Below are positions 45,526-54,914 of a DNA stretch of 64,000 nucleotides, in pieces. The stretch comes from Treponema parvum. GTDB lineage: Bacteria; Spirochaetota; Spirochaetia; Treponematales; Treponemataceae. The stretch lies in the NCBI RefSeq assembly GCF_017893945.1, contig NZ_CP054257.1, positions 2,562,238 through 2,626,237 of the forward strand. The letters run 5' to 3'. Position 1 is the first letter of the stretch. Each line of letters starts with the position of its first letter. The notes under the pieces are model-generated. The model ran no database searches and was not told the origin of the DNA. It saw nothing but the letters and a program-made list of their open reading frames with translations. A program made the translations under genes and the position numbers.

Positions 45526-46110
45526 ATGCAAATAAATGAAAAATTAAAGAAAATACTTTTTGAACGTCAGAGACGTTTAAATGCAAACTTTGTATAGACG
45601 CCGGAAAACAAACAGAAAATCATTGAATTAAACAACGGCTTACTGGAACGTTATAGAGAGGCCTACAATGAACTTGTCCGTATAACTAACGAATATGAAG
45701 AAAAATTTCGAGCAGGCGACAATAATTACAAGGATTACACAATACACGTAGAATTCTGGTACAACGCTCCGGAAAGTCTGAATGAAGAAGAAAATGAATT
45801 ATGGGGAAATCTTTGCGAGGAAAGCAATTTTTGGGGACCTTATTTGTCCGTAAAAAGCGATTTCCGAAATAATGAAAATAATAAAATCGAATCTTTCGAG
45901 AAAGCGATGTCCATAGATAACCAATCATGGAACGAATACCCTTTTAATACAAAAGAACTCGACGGCACTTACATTTATTATTTTATGCACGACATATTTA
46001 ATCATAATGGTACTTATTCATTGGAAGATGCCGTAAAGATGAAAGCCGAGAATTTTTCATGGCAGCTTGTAATCTGTCTGGAACATTGGGGTAAATCTTG
46101 CCGGTCATAA
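45526..46110 (+). pseudogene. Hypothetical protein gene with one in-frame stop
   Basis: Reads from ATG at 45526 (good GGAGAAG site) through 194 codons to 46110, broken only by TAG at codon 24 (…NANFV-stop-TPENKQKII…). After the stop the frame stays open: coiled-coil-like start, then YTIHVEFWYNAPESLNEEEN, NFWGPYLSVK and LVICLEHWGKSC. No family recognised. Either a nonsense mutation, restart at a later codon, or stop readthrough. Confidence 0.55.
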
Positions 46111-46201
46111 ATTGTAATCCCCAAAAATTTCTTCTTCAACATAGACATAAGAAGCTGCCGATTTTCCGAACCGCTTGTTTTCCGCGCCGCTCATTTTTAG
46201 T

Positions 46202-47653
46202 TTACTTTCCGACGCAAAAATTTGAAAAGATCGTTTCCAAAATATCGTCCGGCGTAACTTCGCCCGTAACTTCCGCAAGCGCTTCCAGACTGTCCTCCAA
46301 ATCCTGAACGGCGGCGTCGAGCGAATAATTTTCATTTACGCTTTTTAGAGCATGTGTGACGCATTCATACGCTTCTTTTACATTTTTTTCCTGCCGTGAA
46401 GAGCCGAGCCCGGCTTTTTCCCTGTCCGTTTCCAAAGAACCTGTAAGGACGTTTTTTACCGCCTCAGAAAGAGCGGCTATGCCTTTTCCCGTTTTAGCGC
46501 TTATATGGAGTTGTCCTTTTAACGCCGGAATTTTTTTTATGCTATCCTCCCTTAAATACGGCAGACCCGCTTCTTCAAAACCGGAAGCAAGTGTATCGCA
46601 TTTGTTCCAAACAAACAATACGGGAATTTTATCGTCGGGCAGCAGCGCCGTTAATTCTTCCGTGATTATTTTTTCTTTTTCTTTAGAACTGTCCAAAGCG
46701 TCGGCCAAATATAAAACTATATCCGCATCTTTTGACAAATCTTTTGTCCGCTCGACTCCGCTTTGTTCTATAAGGTCTTCGGTCTTGCGTAAGCCCGCCG
46801 TATCAAACAAGCGGGCGGGAACCCCGTCAAAATTCACCCAGCTTTCAATCCAATCTCTTGTCGTTCCTTCTATATCCGAAACTATAGACCTGTCCTCTTT
46901 TAAAAGGGCGTTGAACAAACTTGACTTTCCTACATTGGTCTTGCCGCACAAAACTACTCTGGCGCCGTCCTGATACAGTTTTTCACTCTTCCAAGAATCC
47001 GAAAGACTTTTAAGTTTTTCAGCTGCGGACAACAGATCCGTGCTGTCAAACGCATCCGCTATGGTTTGCTCGTCTTCAGGATATTCAATGCCCACTTCGA
47101 TTGCGGCTATTGTTTTAACTATCAACTGCTGAATGTCTTTTATCTGATCGTATACGGAACCTGCCAGTCTGCCTGCCGCCCTTCCGGAGGACTTATCGGT
47201 TTTGCTTTCTATTATTTCCCTGATAGCTTCTGCCCTTGTCAGATCCGTTTTACCGTTAATATACGCCCGAAAAGTAAATTCTCCCCTCAAGGCTTTTCTA
47301 AAACCGTTTTTTAAAAGCAGGTTGTAAATTTCCGTCACAACGGCGATTCCGCCGTGACAGCTTATTTCGGCCATGTTTTCGCCGGTAAAACTTTTAGGAG
47401 ATTTAAATACGCTTATCAAAACTTCATCTACGCGCCCGTCTTCGCCGTTTTCCTTTTTTAAAGGATCGATAATCCAACCGTAAACGATCGAATTCCCGCC
47501 GGCCGACAACAAAGCCTTGGGCCTTGAAAAAAGACGTGAAATCATTTCTATGCTGTCTTTGCCCGTAGTCCGTATAACGCCGAGCGCCGAAGGAATAAGC
47601 CCTGTGGCGACCGCCGCAATCGATTCTTCGGGCGTGTAAGTGATGGTTTCCAT
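46202..47653 (-). CDS. mnmE: tRNA modification GTPase MnmE
   Basis: A 483-residue GTPase that, with MnmG, makes the carboxymethylaminomethyl group on wobble uridine. N-terminal folate-binding domain (TGLIPSALGVIRTTG, CHGG), helical domain, inserted G domain (GKTNVGKSS, GTTRD, DTAGLR, NKCD) and the C-terminal FCVGK with the catalytic Cys (usual FCIGK). The ATG at 47653 lacks a Shine-Dalgarno and follows a TATAAT box by 13 bases, a short-leader start. Confidence 0.95.
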   Translation of the reverse strand: METITYTPEESIAAVATGLIPSALGVIRTTGKDSIEMISRLFSRPKALLSAGGNSIVYGWIIDPLKKENGEDGRVDEVLISVFKSPKSFTGENMAEISCHGGIAVVTEIYNLLLKNGFRKALRGEFTFRAYINGKTDLTRAEAIREIIESKTDKSSGRAAGRLAGSVYDQIKDIQQLIVKTIAAIEVGIEYPEDEQTIADAFDSTDLLSAAEKLKSLSDSWKSEKLYQDGARVVLCGKTNVGKSSLFNALLKEDRSIVSDIEGTTRDWIESWVNFDGVPARLFDTAGLRKTEDLIEQSGVERTKDLSKDADIVLYLADALDSSKEKEKIITEELTALLPDDKIPVLFVWNKCDTLASGFEEAGLPYLREDSIKKIPALKGQLHISAKTGKGIAALSEAVKNVLTGSLETDREKAGLGSSRQEKNVKEAYECVTHALKSVNENYSLDAAVQDLEDSLEALAEVTGEVTPDDILETIFSNFCVGK

Positions 47654-47702
47654 GATATATTAAAAATTATATGATTTTTATAATAACTTCAATTACCGCT
47701 TA

Positions 47703-50114
47703 TTAAAATATCGACGTCGACGGCAGTTTGAATATATTCAAAAACCTGTTTTTTTCAGGACTTTCATATTTACGAACACTGTCAATGACGGATATGGACG
47801 GCAATGTCCTTTGACCTTCCGAATCGCTTTTATTTTTAGCATTTTCGGAAATACCGAAAGCGGGTTTTCTGTATTCCCTGCCGGCTTCTTTTGTCTTTCC
47901 GGAATACGGCTCTTCGCCTATATCCGGCTGGATCATGCTGTAGTTACCTACGTTATTCCAATACATATATCCCTTGTTTACGGAATCGCGGATGCCGAAC
48001 AGCTGCTGTCTTACATATTCCTTGCTGTAAAACTGCCTGTCGTATCTTACATTTAAATAAAATGCCTGAACCCACGGGCGCACGATGATTCTGTTTCTCC
48101 CGATGATAGAATTTCTATATGCGCCGTAAAAATATATGCGATAAGGCCGCTCCGCCACCGGTTCATAAAGCAAAAAATCCTGTTCAAAATGGCTCGGATA
48201 AAACATAGGACAAATCACATCTACGTAATTTGAAAGCATTTCAACGTCTTGACCCGTCCGTGCGCCGCTGCGATACCAGCCGTTCGCCCCGTAAATATCT
48301 ATTCCCAAAGGCGCTTCTATTTGCTTTCTGGCGTAGGCTAAAAAAGACATAAGTGCCGATTCCTTTGTCATGCCTTGAGAATGCCAGCGGAAACGCGCAT
48401 TTTTTAAATTATATCCGTCTGTAGGAAACCTTATATAATCAAACTGAATTTCATCAAATCCTCGCGCAATCAGCTCCTTCGCAATCCCCACATTATATTC
48501 CCAAACTTCAGCCGAATACGGATCAACCCAATTTTCATCATAGTAAACGGTTTCTTTTCCGATAATTGTTCCTTCTTCATTTTTAACGTCTTCATATCCT
48601 TTTATTCCGACCCAAGCCCTGCCGGTTACGGCGTCCCATACGGCGTATTTCCCGCCGCCGTATCTGGCTAAATTCTTGTCTTTAAATACGACTATGCGGG
48701 CGATAAGGTATATGTCTTTTTCTTTAAATTTGGAAATAAACTGATCTATATCTACGGAATATTGGCTTTCCGTCGCTTTTTGCGCTACAAGCGGGTCTTT
48801 TGTGCTGTAACGCAAAAGACCGTAATCGTCTTTCATATCTATTACGACGCTGTTTAAACCGTTTTCTTCCACGATCGAAAGAAATTTATCTATGCCTTCC
48901 GAACCTAATTGCTTACGCACTTGATACGGCGGTATATATAAGCTTCGCTTATTGTCTTTAATAACGTTTGCGTACTTTGAACCTATCTTTTCAGGATAGA
49001 GCATCCACAATTCATTAAGAACAAAACCCTTTTCAAAACCCGCAGCCGCTTTAGGAATCCATGCCGTTTGTACCGGAAAAAATAAAGAATCGAATCTTTC
49101 TTTCCACAAAGAAAATTTTTCCGGTGTTCCTACTTCTTTTTGTTCTTTAAGATTGAAGGTTCCGACATCTGAAGGCCTTGTGAATAACAAAGTGTCTCCA
49201 ACGTTGACTAAGGACTCTACCGTGTCGCTTGGTTCATTGCCGCCGTACAGAAGTTCTCCTTTTTTCTTTTCCCAATTAAACCTGTAGATATTAGGTATGA
49301 ACGTCTGTGAAATATAAATATCAACGTAATTTCTGCCTTCGGCGTCGGCCTTGAGCACCGGTAAAATATCGGAAATTTCATCCGGCGCGGTAAGCGACGA
49401 CATCATTTTAAATCCGGATGTCACATCGGTCCAAGCGGGTTTTTGATCGTTGGGCATAATATAAGACAGTCCGAATATAGGGTGCGACATAAAAACTGCC
49501 AAATCCGTGCCGTAAAAATTTCCGTCAGGCGCAAAATGCGGCATATCGGCTATTGCGACCGCTTTTATTCCTGCCGTAGTCTTACTCATCGATCCCAGCG
49601 ATTTCCAATTTAATCCGCCGTCAAAACTGATATATACGTTGTCCTTCGTTGCGGTTACAAGCTGCATGGGATTAAGGGGATTGGCACATATATCCTTCAG
49701 ATCTTCTATTTGCTGCGTATAATCGTCTTTTTGTTCATCATATTCGTGGATAACAAGGTAGGGAAGGCCGGTATTTCTGAATTCAAACTCGTTTAAATCC
49801 TGAGAGTAAAGAATTCCCTTGGACGTAATAAAATACCAATGCTCTTCCGTATTTCCCGTTTTGCCGACCGTTTCGGTTCGCAGAATTTGTTTTACTCGCC
49901 CTTCCGTCCACAACGGAAGAGCCGTATTGCTGCCGGTTATCCTGAATAAACCGGCGTCGTTTCCGGCTATTATATTTTGAGTTGCCGTATCGGTTGTTTC
50001 TTCTTTTAAAGGCATCGGGGAAAGCTGATAAAGCGGTCTTGCCTGTGTTTGGGCTGTCGCCGAAGAAAGACAAAATAAAAGCGCAAACGGTGCGGCGAAT
50101 TTTAAAATTTCCAT
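47703..50114 (-). CDS. DUF4015 putative glycoside hydrolase with N-terminal beta-propeller-like region
   Basis: An 803-residue exported protein (signal MEILKFAAPFALLFCLSSAT). The first about 380 residues hold BNR-like repeats such as VYISFDGGLNWKSL and look like a propeller. The second half is the DUF4015 TIM-barrel: GLNSVVIDMKDDYGLLRYST, FKEKDIYLIARIVVFKD, WVDPYSAEVWEYNVGIAKEL, FDEIQFDYIRFPTDG, DIYGANGW and DVICPMFYPSH. Acidic residues in FDEIQFDYIRFP are the likely catalytic ones. The Pro/Ser/Lys tail looks disordered. Substrate unknown; a cell-wall or surface glycan is a guess. Start moved to 50114 to begin at the signal peptide; no Shine-Dalgarno. Confidence 0.75.
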   Translation of the reverse strand: MEILKFAAPFALLFCLSSATAQTQARPLYQLSPMPLKEETTDTATQNIIAGNDAGLFRITGSNTALPLWTEGRVKQILRTETVGKTGNTEEHWYFITSKGILYSQDLNEFEFRNTGLPYLVIHEYDEQKDDYTQQIEDLKDICANPLNPMQLVTATKDNVYISFDGGLNWKSLGSMSKTTAGIKAVAIADMPHFAPDGNFYGTDLAVFMSHPIFGLSYIMPNDQKPAWTDVTSGFKMMSSLTAPDEISDILPVLKADAEGRNYVDIYISQTFIPNIYRFNWEKKKGELLYGGNEPSDTVESLVNVGDTLLFTRPSDVGTFNLKEQKEVGTPEKFSLWKERFDSLFFPVQTAWIPKAAAGFEKGFVLNELWMLYPEKIGSKYANVIKDNKRSLYIPPYQVRKQLGSEGIDKFLSIVEENGLNSVVIDMKDDYGLLRYSTKDPLVAQKATESQYSVDIDQFISKFKEKDIYLIARIVVFKDKNLARYGGGKYAVWDAVTGRAWVGIKGYEDVKNEEGTIIGKETVYYDENWVDPYSAEVWEYNVGIAKELIARGFDEIQFDYIRFPTDGYNLKNARFRWHSQGMTKESALMSFLAYARKQIEAPLGIDIYGANGWYRSGARTGQDVEMLSNYVDVICPMFYPSHFEQDFLLYEPVAERPYRIYFYGAYRNSIIGRNRIIVRPWVQAFYLNVRYDRQFYSKEYVRQQLFGIRDSVNKGYMYWNNVGNYSMIQPDIGEEPYSGKTKEAGREYRKPAFGISENAKNKSDSEGQRTLPSISVIDSVRKYESPEKNRFLNIFKLPSTSIF

Positions 50115-50238
50115 GTCTACTTTATCGGCAAAAATCAAGTGTTTTTATAGCCCTCCGGACGTAAATTCCTCTCATTTCACCTCAGTTCAATTTCCTTTCC
50201 TCTAAAGCGATTTCCGTGTTATAATTTTAAAGCTGATT

Positions 50239-50988
50239 ATGGAAAATGATTTTCAGGATCTTATTAAAAAACTTCAGGAATACATAGACGAAAGCGATAA
50301 TATCGTGTTTTTCGGCGGTGCAGGCGTCTCTACTGAAAGCGGCATTCCCGATTTCAGGAGCCAAGACGGTCTTTATTATCAACAATGGAAATATCCGCCT
50401 GAAACTATCATAAGTCACAGTTTTTTTATGGAAAAGACCGCTGAATTTTACGAATTTTACCGCAAAAAACTTATAATAAAAGGCGTCGCTCCGAACGCGG
50501 CGCATCTGAAACTTGCCGAGCTTGAAAAAAAAGGAAAGTTAAAAGCCGTGATCACTCAAAACATCGACGGTTTACATCAGGCGGCGGGAAGCAAATGCGT
50601 TTTTGAATTGCACGGCAGCGTTATGAGGAATTTTTGCATGAACTGCGGAGCGCCTTACAGCGTCGACGTTATCTGCGACAGCGAAAATTCTCAGGACAAA
50701 CTTCCTCACTGCACTAAATGCGGCGGCCTCATAAAGCCCGACGTTGTTTTATACGAAGAAGGTTTGGACAATAACGTTATCACAGGCGCCGTTGCGGCTA
50801 TCTCAAAGGCCGATATGCTTATAATAGGCGGAACATCCCTTGTGGTGTATCCTGCCGCAGGGCTCATAGACTATTTTAGCGGGAATAAGCTCGTTCTCAT
50901 AAATAAGTCGGAAACTTCAAGCGATTCAAGGGCGGATCTTGTTATCCGTTATCCGATAGGAAAAGTTCTGTCTTCAATTCGCGTTTAA
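50239..50988 (+). CDS. cobB: Sir2-family NAD-dependent protein deacylase
   Basis: A 249-residue sirtuin: GAGVSTESGIPDFRS, TQNIDGLHQAAG, catalytic His in ELHGS, zinc Cys pairs CMNCG and CTKCG, KPDVVLYEE and GGTSLVVYPAAG. It removes acyl groups from lysine with NAD+. A TATAAT box lies 13 bases before the ATG and there is no clear ribosome site, so the leader is very short. Convergent with parB. Confidence 0.95.
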   Translation: MENDFQDLIKKLQEYIDESDNIVFFGGAGVSTESGIPDFRSQDGLYYQQWKYPPETIISHSFFMEKTAEFYEFYRKKLIIKGVAPNAAHLKLAELEKKGKLKAVITQNIDGLHQAAGSKCVFELHGSVMRNFCMNCGAPYSVDVICDSENSQDKLPHCTKCGGLIKPDVVLYEEGLDNNVITGAVAAISKADMLIIGGTSLVVYPAAGLIDYFSGNKLVLINKSETSSDSRADLVIRYPIGKVLSSIRV

Positions 50989-50998
50989 GATTGGATTA

Positions 50999-51045
50999 TG
51001 CGCAAAAAGCGCACTAATTGCACTCAGTCGAAAATTGAAATTTTC
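50999..51045. repeat. Two-hairpin intergenic repeat, copy 3
   Basis: TGCGC-AAAAA-GCGCA (50999-51013), 16-nt spacer, GAAAAT-TGAA-ATTTTC (51030-51045), between the convergent cobB and parB genes. Confidence 0.6.
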
Positions 51046-51085
51046 TCCTTCGTTCAATTTTAAGGAACGTCTGAAATCGTGCCGT

Positions 51086-52024
51086 TCAATTTAAACTTTC
51101 GGTAAAAAGCGAATACAGCCTGTCCAAATCGTCTTTGCTAAAATAATCTATCCGTATGGAACCGGCTTTAAGATCGCCCTTAATTACGACCTTTGTACCT
51201 AAGGCTTCTATGAATTTTTGTTCTATAGCCGACAGATCCGGATCTTTATGTTCTGTTTTTTCGGCTTTAAGAACCTTCTTTTTTAAACCGTTATATTCGG
51301 CGGCAAGCTGTTCCGCATCCCGCACCGAAAGAAAATTTCCTACTATTTTTCCGAATAAGATTCTTTGGTCCGAAGCGTTTTCCACCGAAAGCAGGGCTCT
51401 TGCGTGTCCGGCGGAGATTTGTCCGCTTATCAAAGACGACTGAATATCTTCCGGCAGTTTTAAAAGTCTCATGGAATTTGCAACCGTAGAACGGTTTTTG
51501 CCCACACGTCTTGCAACATCTTCTTGGCTTAAATCCCCTAATTCCATAAGTTTAAAATATGCTCTCGCTTCGTCTATAGGGTTCAGATCTTCTCTTTGAA
51601 TGTTTTCGATGAGAGCAATTTCAAGTTTTTTTACTTCATTGAATTTTCCGAGCAAAACGGGAACTTTTTTTAATCCCGCAATGATGGAAGCTCTCGTGCG
51701 CCGCTCCCCGGCTATTATATAAAAGGTTCCGTCGTTCGCATCTTCTATGAGAATCGGCTGCAAAACGCCGTTTTCACGTATGGAATCCGACAATTCCTGA
51801 AGGTCTTCTTTTACAAATTCTCGGCGGGGTTGATGGGGATTAGGCTTTAATAAGGCCGGATCTATCCAAAGAGTTCCGTTTTTATCGGCCGTAACGCCTT
51901 TGGGCAAATCCAAACGCTCTTTAAACTCCGCTCTCCCGGCTTCGGTACCCGTTTTTGTCTCGGGAATGTCGCCGGAAGACATGAGAGCGTCGATCCCTCG
52001 TCCCAAACCTTTTTTCTTAGCCAC
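51086..52024 (-). CDS. parB: Chromosome-partition protein ParB
   Basis: A 312-residue ParB/Spo0J homologue: N-terminal KKGLGRGIDALM, CTP-binding boxes (PNPHQPRR, AGERRTRA), helix-turn-helix ENIQREDLNPIDEARAYFKL, LSQEDVARRVGKNRSTVAN, LISGQISAGHARALLS. It binds parS near the origin and recruits condensin. Overlaps parA by 8 bases. No exact parS consensus was found by eye in the window. Confidence 0.95.
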   Translation of the reverse strand: MAKKKGLGRGIDALMSSGDIPETKTGTEAGRAEFKERLDLPKGVTADKNGTLWIDPALLKPNPHQPRREFVKEDLQELSDSIRENGVLQPILIEDANDGTFYIIAGERRTRASIIAGLKKVPVLLGKFNEVKKLEIALIENIQREDLNPIDEARAYFKLMELGDLSQEDVARRVGKNRSTVANSMRLLKLPEDIQSSLISGQISAGHARALLSVENASDQRILFGKIVGNFLSVRDAEQLAAEYNGLKKKVLKAEKTEHKDPDLSAIEQKFIEALGTKVVIKGDLKAGSIRIDYFSKDDLDRLYSLFTESLN

Positions 52025-52772
52025 GGCGCATCACCTCTTTGGCAAGACTTTCATAGCTTTTGGCTCCGGCACACAAAGCGTCATATTCGCATATCGGAAG
52101 TCCGTGAGAAGGTGCCTCTGAAAGGCGGACGTTTCTCGGAATGATCGTATTAAAAACAATGTCTTTAAAATACGATTTTACCTGCATAACCACGTCCTGT
52201 GCCAAGCGGGTGCGGGAATCATACATGGTAAAAAAAATTCCGCCTATGACTAGACCTGGATTTATGCTTTTTTGAACTTTTTTAACCGTTTGGAGCAAAA
52301 GCGTTATTCCCTCAAGCGCAAAATATTCACACTGCATGGGAACAAGCACTTTATCGGCCGCAGCCAAGCCGTTTAAAGTTAAAATTCCCAAGGACGGAGG
52401 GCAGTCGATAAAAATGTAATCGTATTTATCTTTTATGGACGCCAGTGCATTTTTCAAAAAAAATTCTCTGTTTTCCTGATCCACAAGCTCGATAGCCGCG
52501 CCCGAAAGATCTATAGAAGCACCTATGGCATCAAGGTTTTTTACCGATGTGTGTCGAATAATTTTTTCAGCCGGCACCGATCCGGACAATAATTCGTAAA
52601 CGGTAGGTTTTTCTTTGGGCAAACCTATACCGCTGGACATATTTCCTTGAGAATCAAAATCAATCAATAAAACGGTCTTTCCGGAAAGCGCCACATATGC
52701 CCCTATGTTTATGGCCGAAGTCGTCTTTCCTACTCCACCTTTTTGATTTACAAAAACAAAACATTGTCCCAT
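52017..52772 (-). CDS. parA: Chromosome-partition ATPase ParA (Soj)
   Basis: A 251-residue deviant-Walker ATPase: NQKGGVGKTTSAINIG, DFDSQGNMSSG, FIDCPPSLGILTLNGL and DVVMQVKSYF. Homology fixes the start at MGQCFVF (52772); a longer frame to 52829 would collide with the divergent methyltransferase gene. No Shine-Dalgarno; TATAGT with TGA before it lies seven bases upstream, suggesting a leaderless start. Together with parB about 11-12 kb from the origin-like region. Confidence 0.95.
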   Translation of the reverse strand: MGQCFVFVNQKGGVGKTTSAINIGAYVALSGKTVLLIDFDSQGNMSSGIGLPKEKPTVYELLSGSVPAEKIIRHTSVKNLDAIGASIDLSGAAIELVDQENREFFLKNALASIKDKYDYIFIDCPPSLGILTLNGLAAADKVLVPMQCEYFALEGITLLLQTVKKVQKSINPGLVIGGIFFTMYDSRTRLAQDVVMQVKSYFKDIVFNTIIPRNVRLSEAPSHGLPICEYDALCAGAKSYESLAKEVMRRG

Positions 52773-52779
52773 GCAAACG

Positions 52780-52788
52780 ACTATATCA
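52780..52788 (-). promoter_or_regulatory. Extended -10 of parA, leaderless arrangement
   Basis: Minus-strand TGA-TATAGT (TATAGT at 52780-52785), seven bases before the ATG. The -35 region is poor, so the TGn extension may compensate. Confidence 0.45.
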
Positions 52789-52829
52789 TTTTTAAAGAAT
52801 TTAGTATACAGTGTAAATTTGAGAAGCAT

Positions 52830-54086
52830 ATGATCTTATCCGTTTCTTTTTCCAAACCGAACCCGAAACAAAAAACAGCCTGCCAGGAAAATCCGTCCGG
52901 AATACCGCAAAATTGTCTGAGAATAAAGGTCCGTCCCGTTCATAAAAACGCTAAAATAAATTATTTTGCGGAATTTTTTACCAAAACGCAGGTTTTTCAC
53001 AAAACTTTTTCTGAAAAAGAACTTCTTGCTTTTATAGACGACAATGCGGGAAAAACGTTTTTACAATGTGTGTATCGTACGGAAACGGAAGAAATCACCG
53101 TTTTAGGAAATAAAAGCGGCCATGTTTCAAGGCTCTCAAAAAAAACATCCGACAAACCTTTATTGCAGGACTTTAAAAAAAAGAAAAATTATCTTATCTG
53201 CGAAGGTGAACCCGTACCGTTTTTGGTTATGCTCGGCATAATGACTCCTTCGGGAAAAATCATATCCTCAAAGCACGACAAATTCCGGCAGATAAACCGT
53301 TTTTTGGAATTTATAGACGATATTATCGACGACGTTCTTTCCCTGATCCGAAAAGAAGAAACGGATAAAGCGGCCTTATCTTCGCTTTCCGGAAATACGC
53401 GCCCCTTACGCATTGCGGACTTCGGGTGCGGCAAGTCTTATCTGACGTTCGCCGTCTATCACTATTTAACTCAAATAAAAAAGATCGACGCAAAAATCGT
53501 AGGGCTGGATTTAAAAGAAGACGTAATAGAATACTGCTCGGCGCTTTCAAAACAATGCGGCTATAAAGATCTTTCCTTTGAAGTGGGAAATATTGCCGAT
53601 CATAAATCCTCATTTTCTCCCGACATCATGATCACCTTGCACGCATGCGATACGGCTACGGACTACGCTTTACTTTACGCCGTAGAAAACCGCGTCAAGG
53701 CAATTTTAAGCGTCCCCTGCTGCCAGCATGAAATAAATTCCCAGCTTGAAAGCCGGTTTAAAAGTCAAAAATCGGATATTTCAGATGAAAAAGATATTTT
53801 TGCGTCCGTTTTAAAGCACGGAATATTAAAAGACCGTTTTTCCGCAATAGTAACCGACGCTCTGCGTGCAGACTTTCTTGAAAGCTCCGGCTATAAGGTG
53901 CAAGTTTTGGAATTCATAGATTCACAGCATACGCCTAAAAACCTGTTGATACGCGCCGTAAAAAAAAGCCGCTGTGATAAAAAAAATTCCCAAGCGTCCC
54001 GAGCGGCTGAAAAAAGAAGCTCTGCTCTCATAAAAGCCCTCGGCATAAAACCTGCGATATTTCCAAACTCTTTAAAGGACGTATGA
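52830..54086 (+). CDS. Class I SAM-dependent methyltransferase (C-terminal domain) with unknown N-terminal region
   Basis: A 418-residue protein. The catalytic half begins near residue 190: RIADFGCGKSYLTFAVYHYL (motif I), VGLDLKEDVIEYC (motif II), FSPDIMITLHACDTATDYA (motif IV-like) and LSVPCCQHEIN. The DFGCGKSYLT and CCQHEIN pattern resembles the METTL25-like group that may act on RNA or ribosomal components. The N-terminal half is unlike known domains. ATG at 52830 follows GAGAAG. Its 3' end overlaps the HAD gene by 15 bases in opposite orientation. Confidence 0.75.
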   Translation: MILSVSFSKPNPKQKTACQENPSGIPQNCLRIKVRPVHKNAKINYFAEFFTKTQVFHKTFSEKELLAFIDDNAGKTFLQCVYRTETEEITVLGNKSGHVSRLSKKTSDKPLLQDFKKKKNYLICEGEPVPFLVMLGIMTPSGKIISSKHDKFRQINRFLEFIDDIIDDVLSLIRKEETDKAALSSLSGNTRPLRIADFGCGKSYLTFAVYHYLTQIKKIDAKIVGLDLKEDVIEYCSALSKQCGYKDLSFEVGNIADHKSSFSPDIMITLHACDTATDYALLYAVENRVKAILSVPCCQHEINSQLESRFKSQKSDISDEKDIFASVLKHGILKDRFSAIVTDALRADFLESSGYKVQVLEFIDSQHTPKNLLIRAVKKSRCDKKNSQASRAAEKRSSALIKALGIKPAIFPNSLKDV

Positions 54087-54905
54087 TTCCAAAAAATCCG
54101 CAACTCCGTCTTCGTTGTTGGTCTTCCGTGTTACAAAGGCGGCAAGGTCTTTAATATATTCCAGGCCGTTCAACATGGCCACCGACATCGGCGCTTTTCG
54201 GATCATTGTTTCGTCGTTCATGCTGTCGCCGAACGCCATAAGATTTTTTTGCGGGATATTCAACCTTTGTATGAGCCACAAGAGCGCTTCGCCTTTTCCG
54301 CATTCGGGCGGCATAATTTCAAGAAAGTACGGTTTGCTTGTAAATATGACGGCTTTTTTGCCGAGCAGCTCTTTTAATCTGCTTTGAACTTCCGGTAAAA
54401 TTTCAGGCGGACCTGAAACCATCATTTTTGCAGAACCTTTTTGCAAAACTTTTTCAAATTCGGGAATAATTTTCATGGGAAGCTTGCAAAGCGATGCGTC
54501 CCGCCTTGTCCACTCGTTGTCGACGGGCGTAACCACGGTAGAATCTTCGTAGACATTCGGAGTCAGATTGTATTTTTTTACCTCGTCATATACCGATAAT
54601 AAAATTTCACCGCTTACCTTTCGCGAATAAATGCCGCTGTTCTTATGCACATCGTATACTACGGCGCCGTTCAGGCACACTACATAACGCCCCTCTTCCG
54701 TACCGCTTAGATCAAGCTGTTTTGCATACCGTAAAACGGAATTTTCCACCCTGCCGGAACATAAAACAATATAGATTCCTTTTTCCGCCGCCTTTTTTAA
54801 ACAGTTTTTCGTCCGCTGTGTTATGAGCAGGTCTTCGGTTAAGAGAGTGTCGTCAAGATCAAGAGCTATGAGTTTGGGCTCAAGTTTTTCTGCGGGAATT
54901 TTCAT
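54072..54905 (-). CDS. HAD-superfamily Cof-type phosphatase
   Basis: A 277-residue class IIB HAD hydrolase. Motif I DLDDTLL with the nucleophile Asp, motif II VLCSGR, a Lys in the C2 cap area and motif IV FGDSMNDETM. Members dephosphorylate sugar phosphates, FMN or PLP; the substrate is unknown. Convergent with the methyltransferase gene. Confidence 0.85.
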   Translation of the reverse strand: MKIPAEKLEPKLIALDLDDTLLTEDLLITQRTKNCLKKAAEKGIYIVLCSGRVENSVLRYAKQLDLSGTEEGRYVVCLNGAVVYDVHKNSGIYSRKVSGEILLSVYDEVKKYNLTPNVYEDSTVVTPVDNEWTRRDASLCKLPMKIIPEFEKVLQKGSAKMMVSGPPEILPEVQSRLKELLGKKAVIFTSKPYFLEIMPPECGKGEALLWLIQRLNIPQKNLMAFGDSMNDETMIRKAPMSVAMLNGLEYIKDLAAFVTRKTNNEDGVADFLESYVL

Positions 54906-54914
54906 AATAAAATC

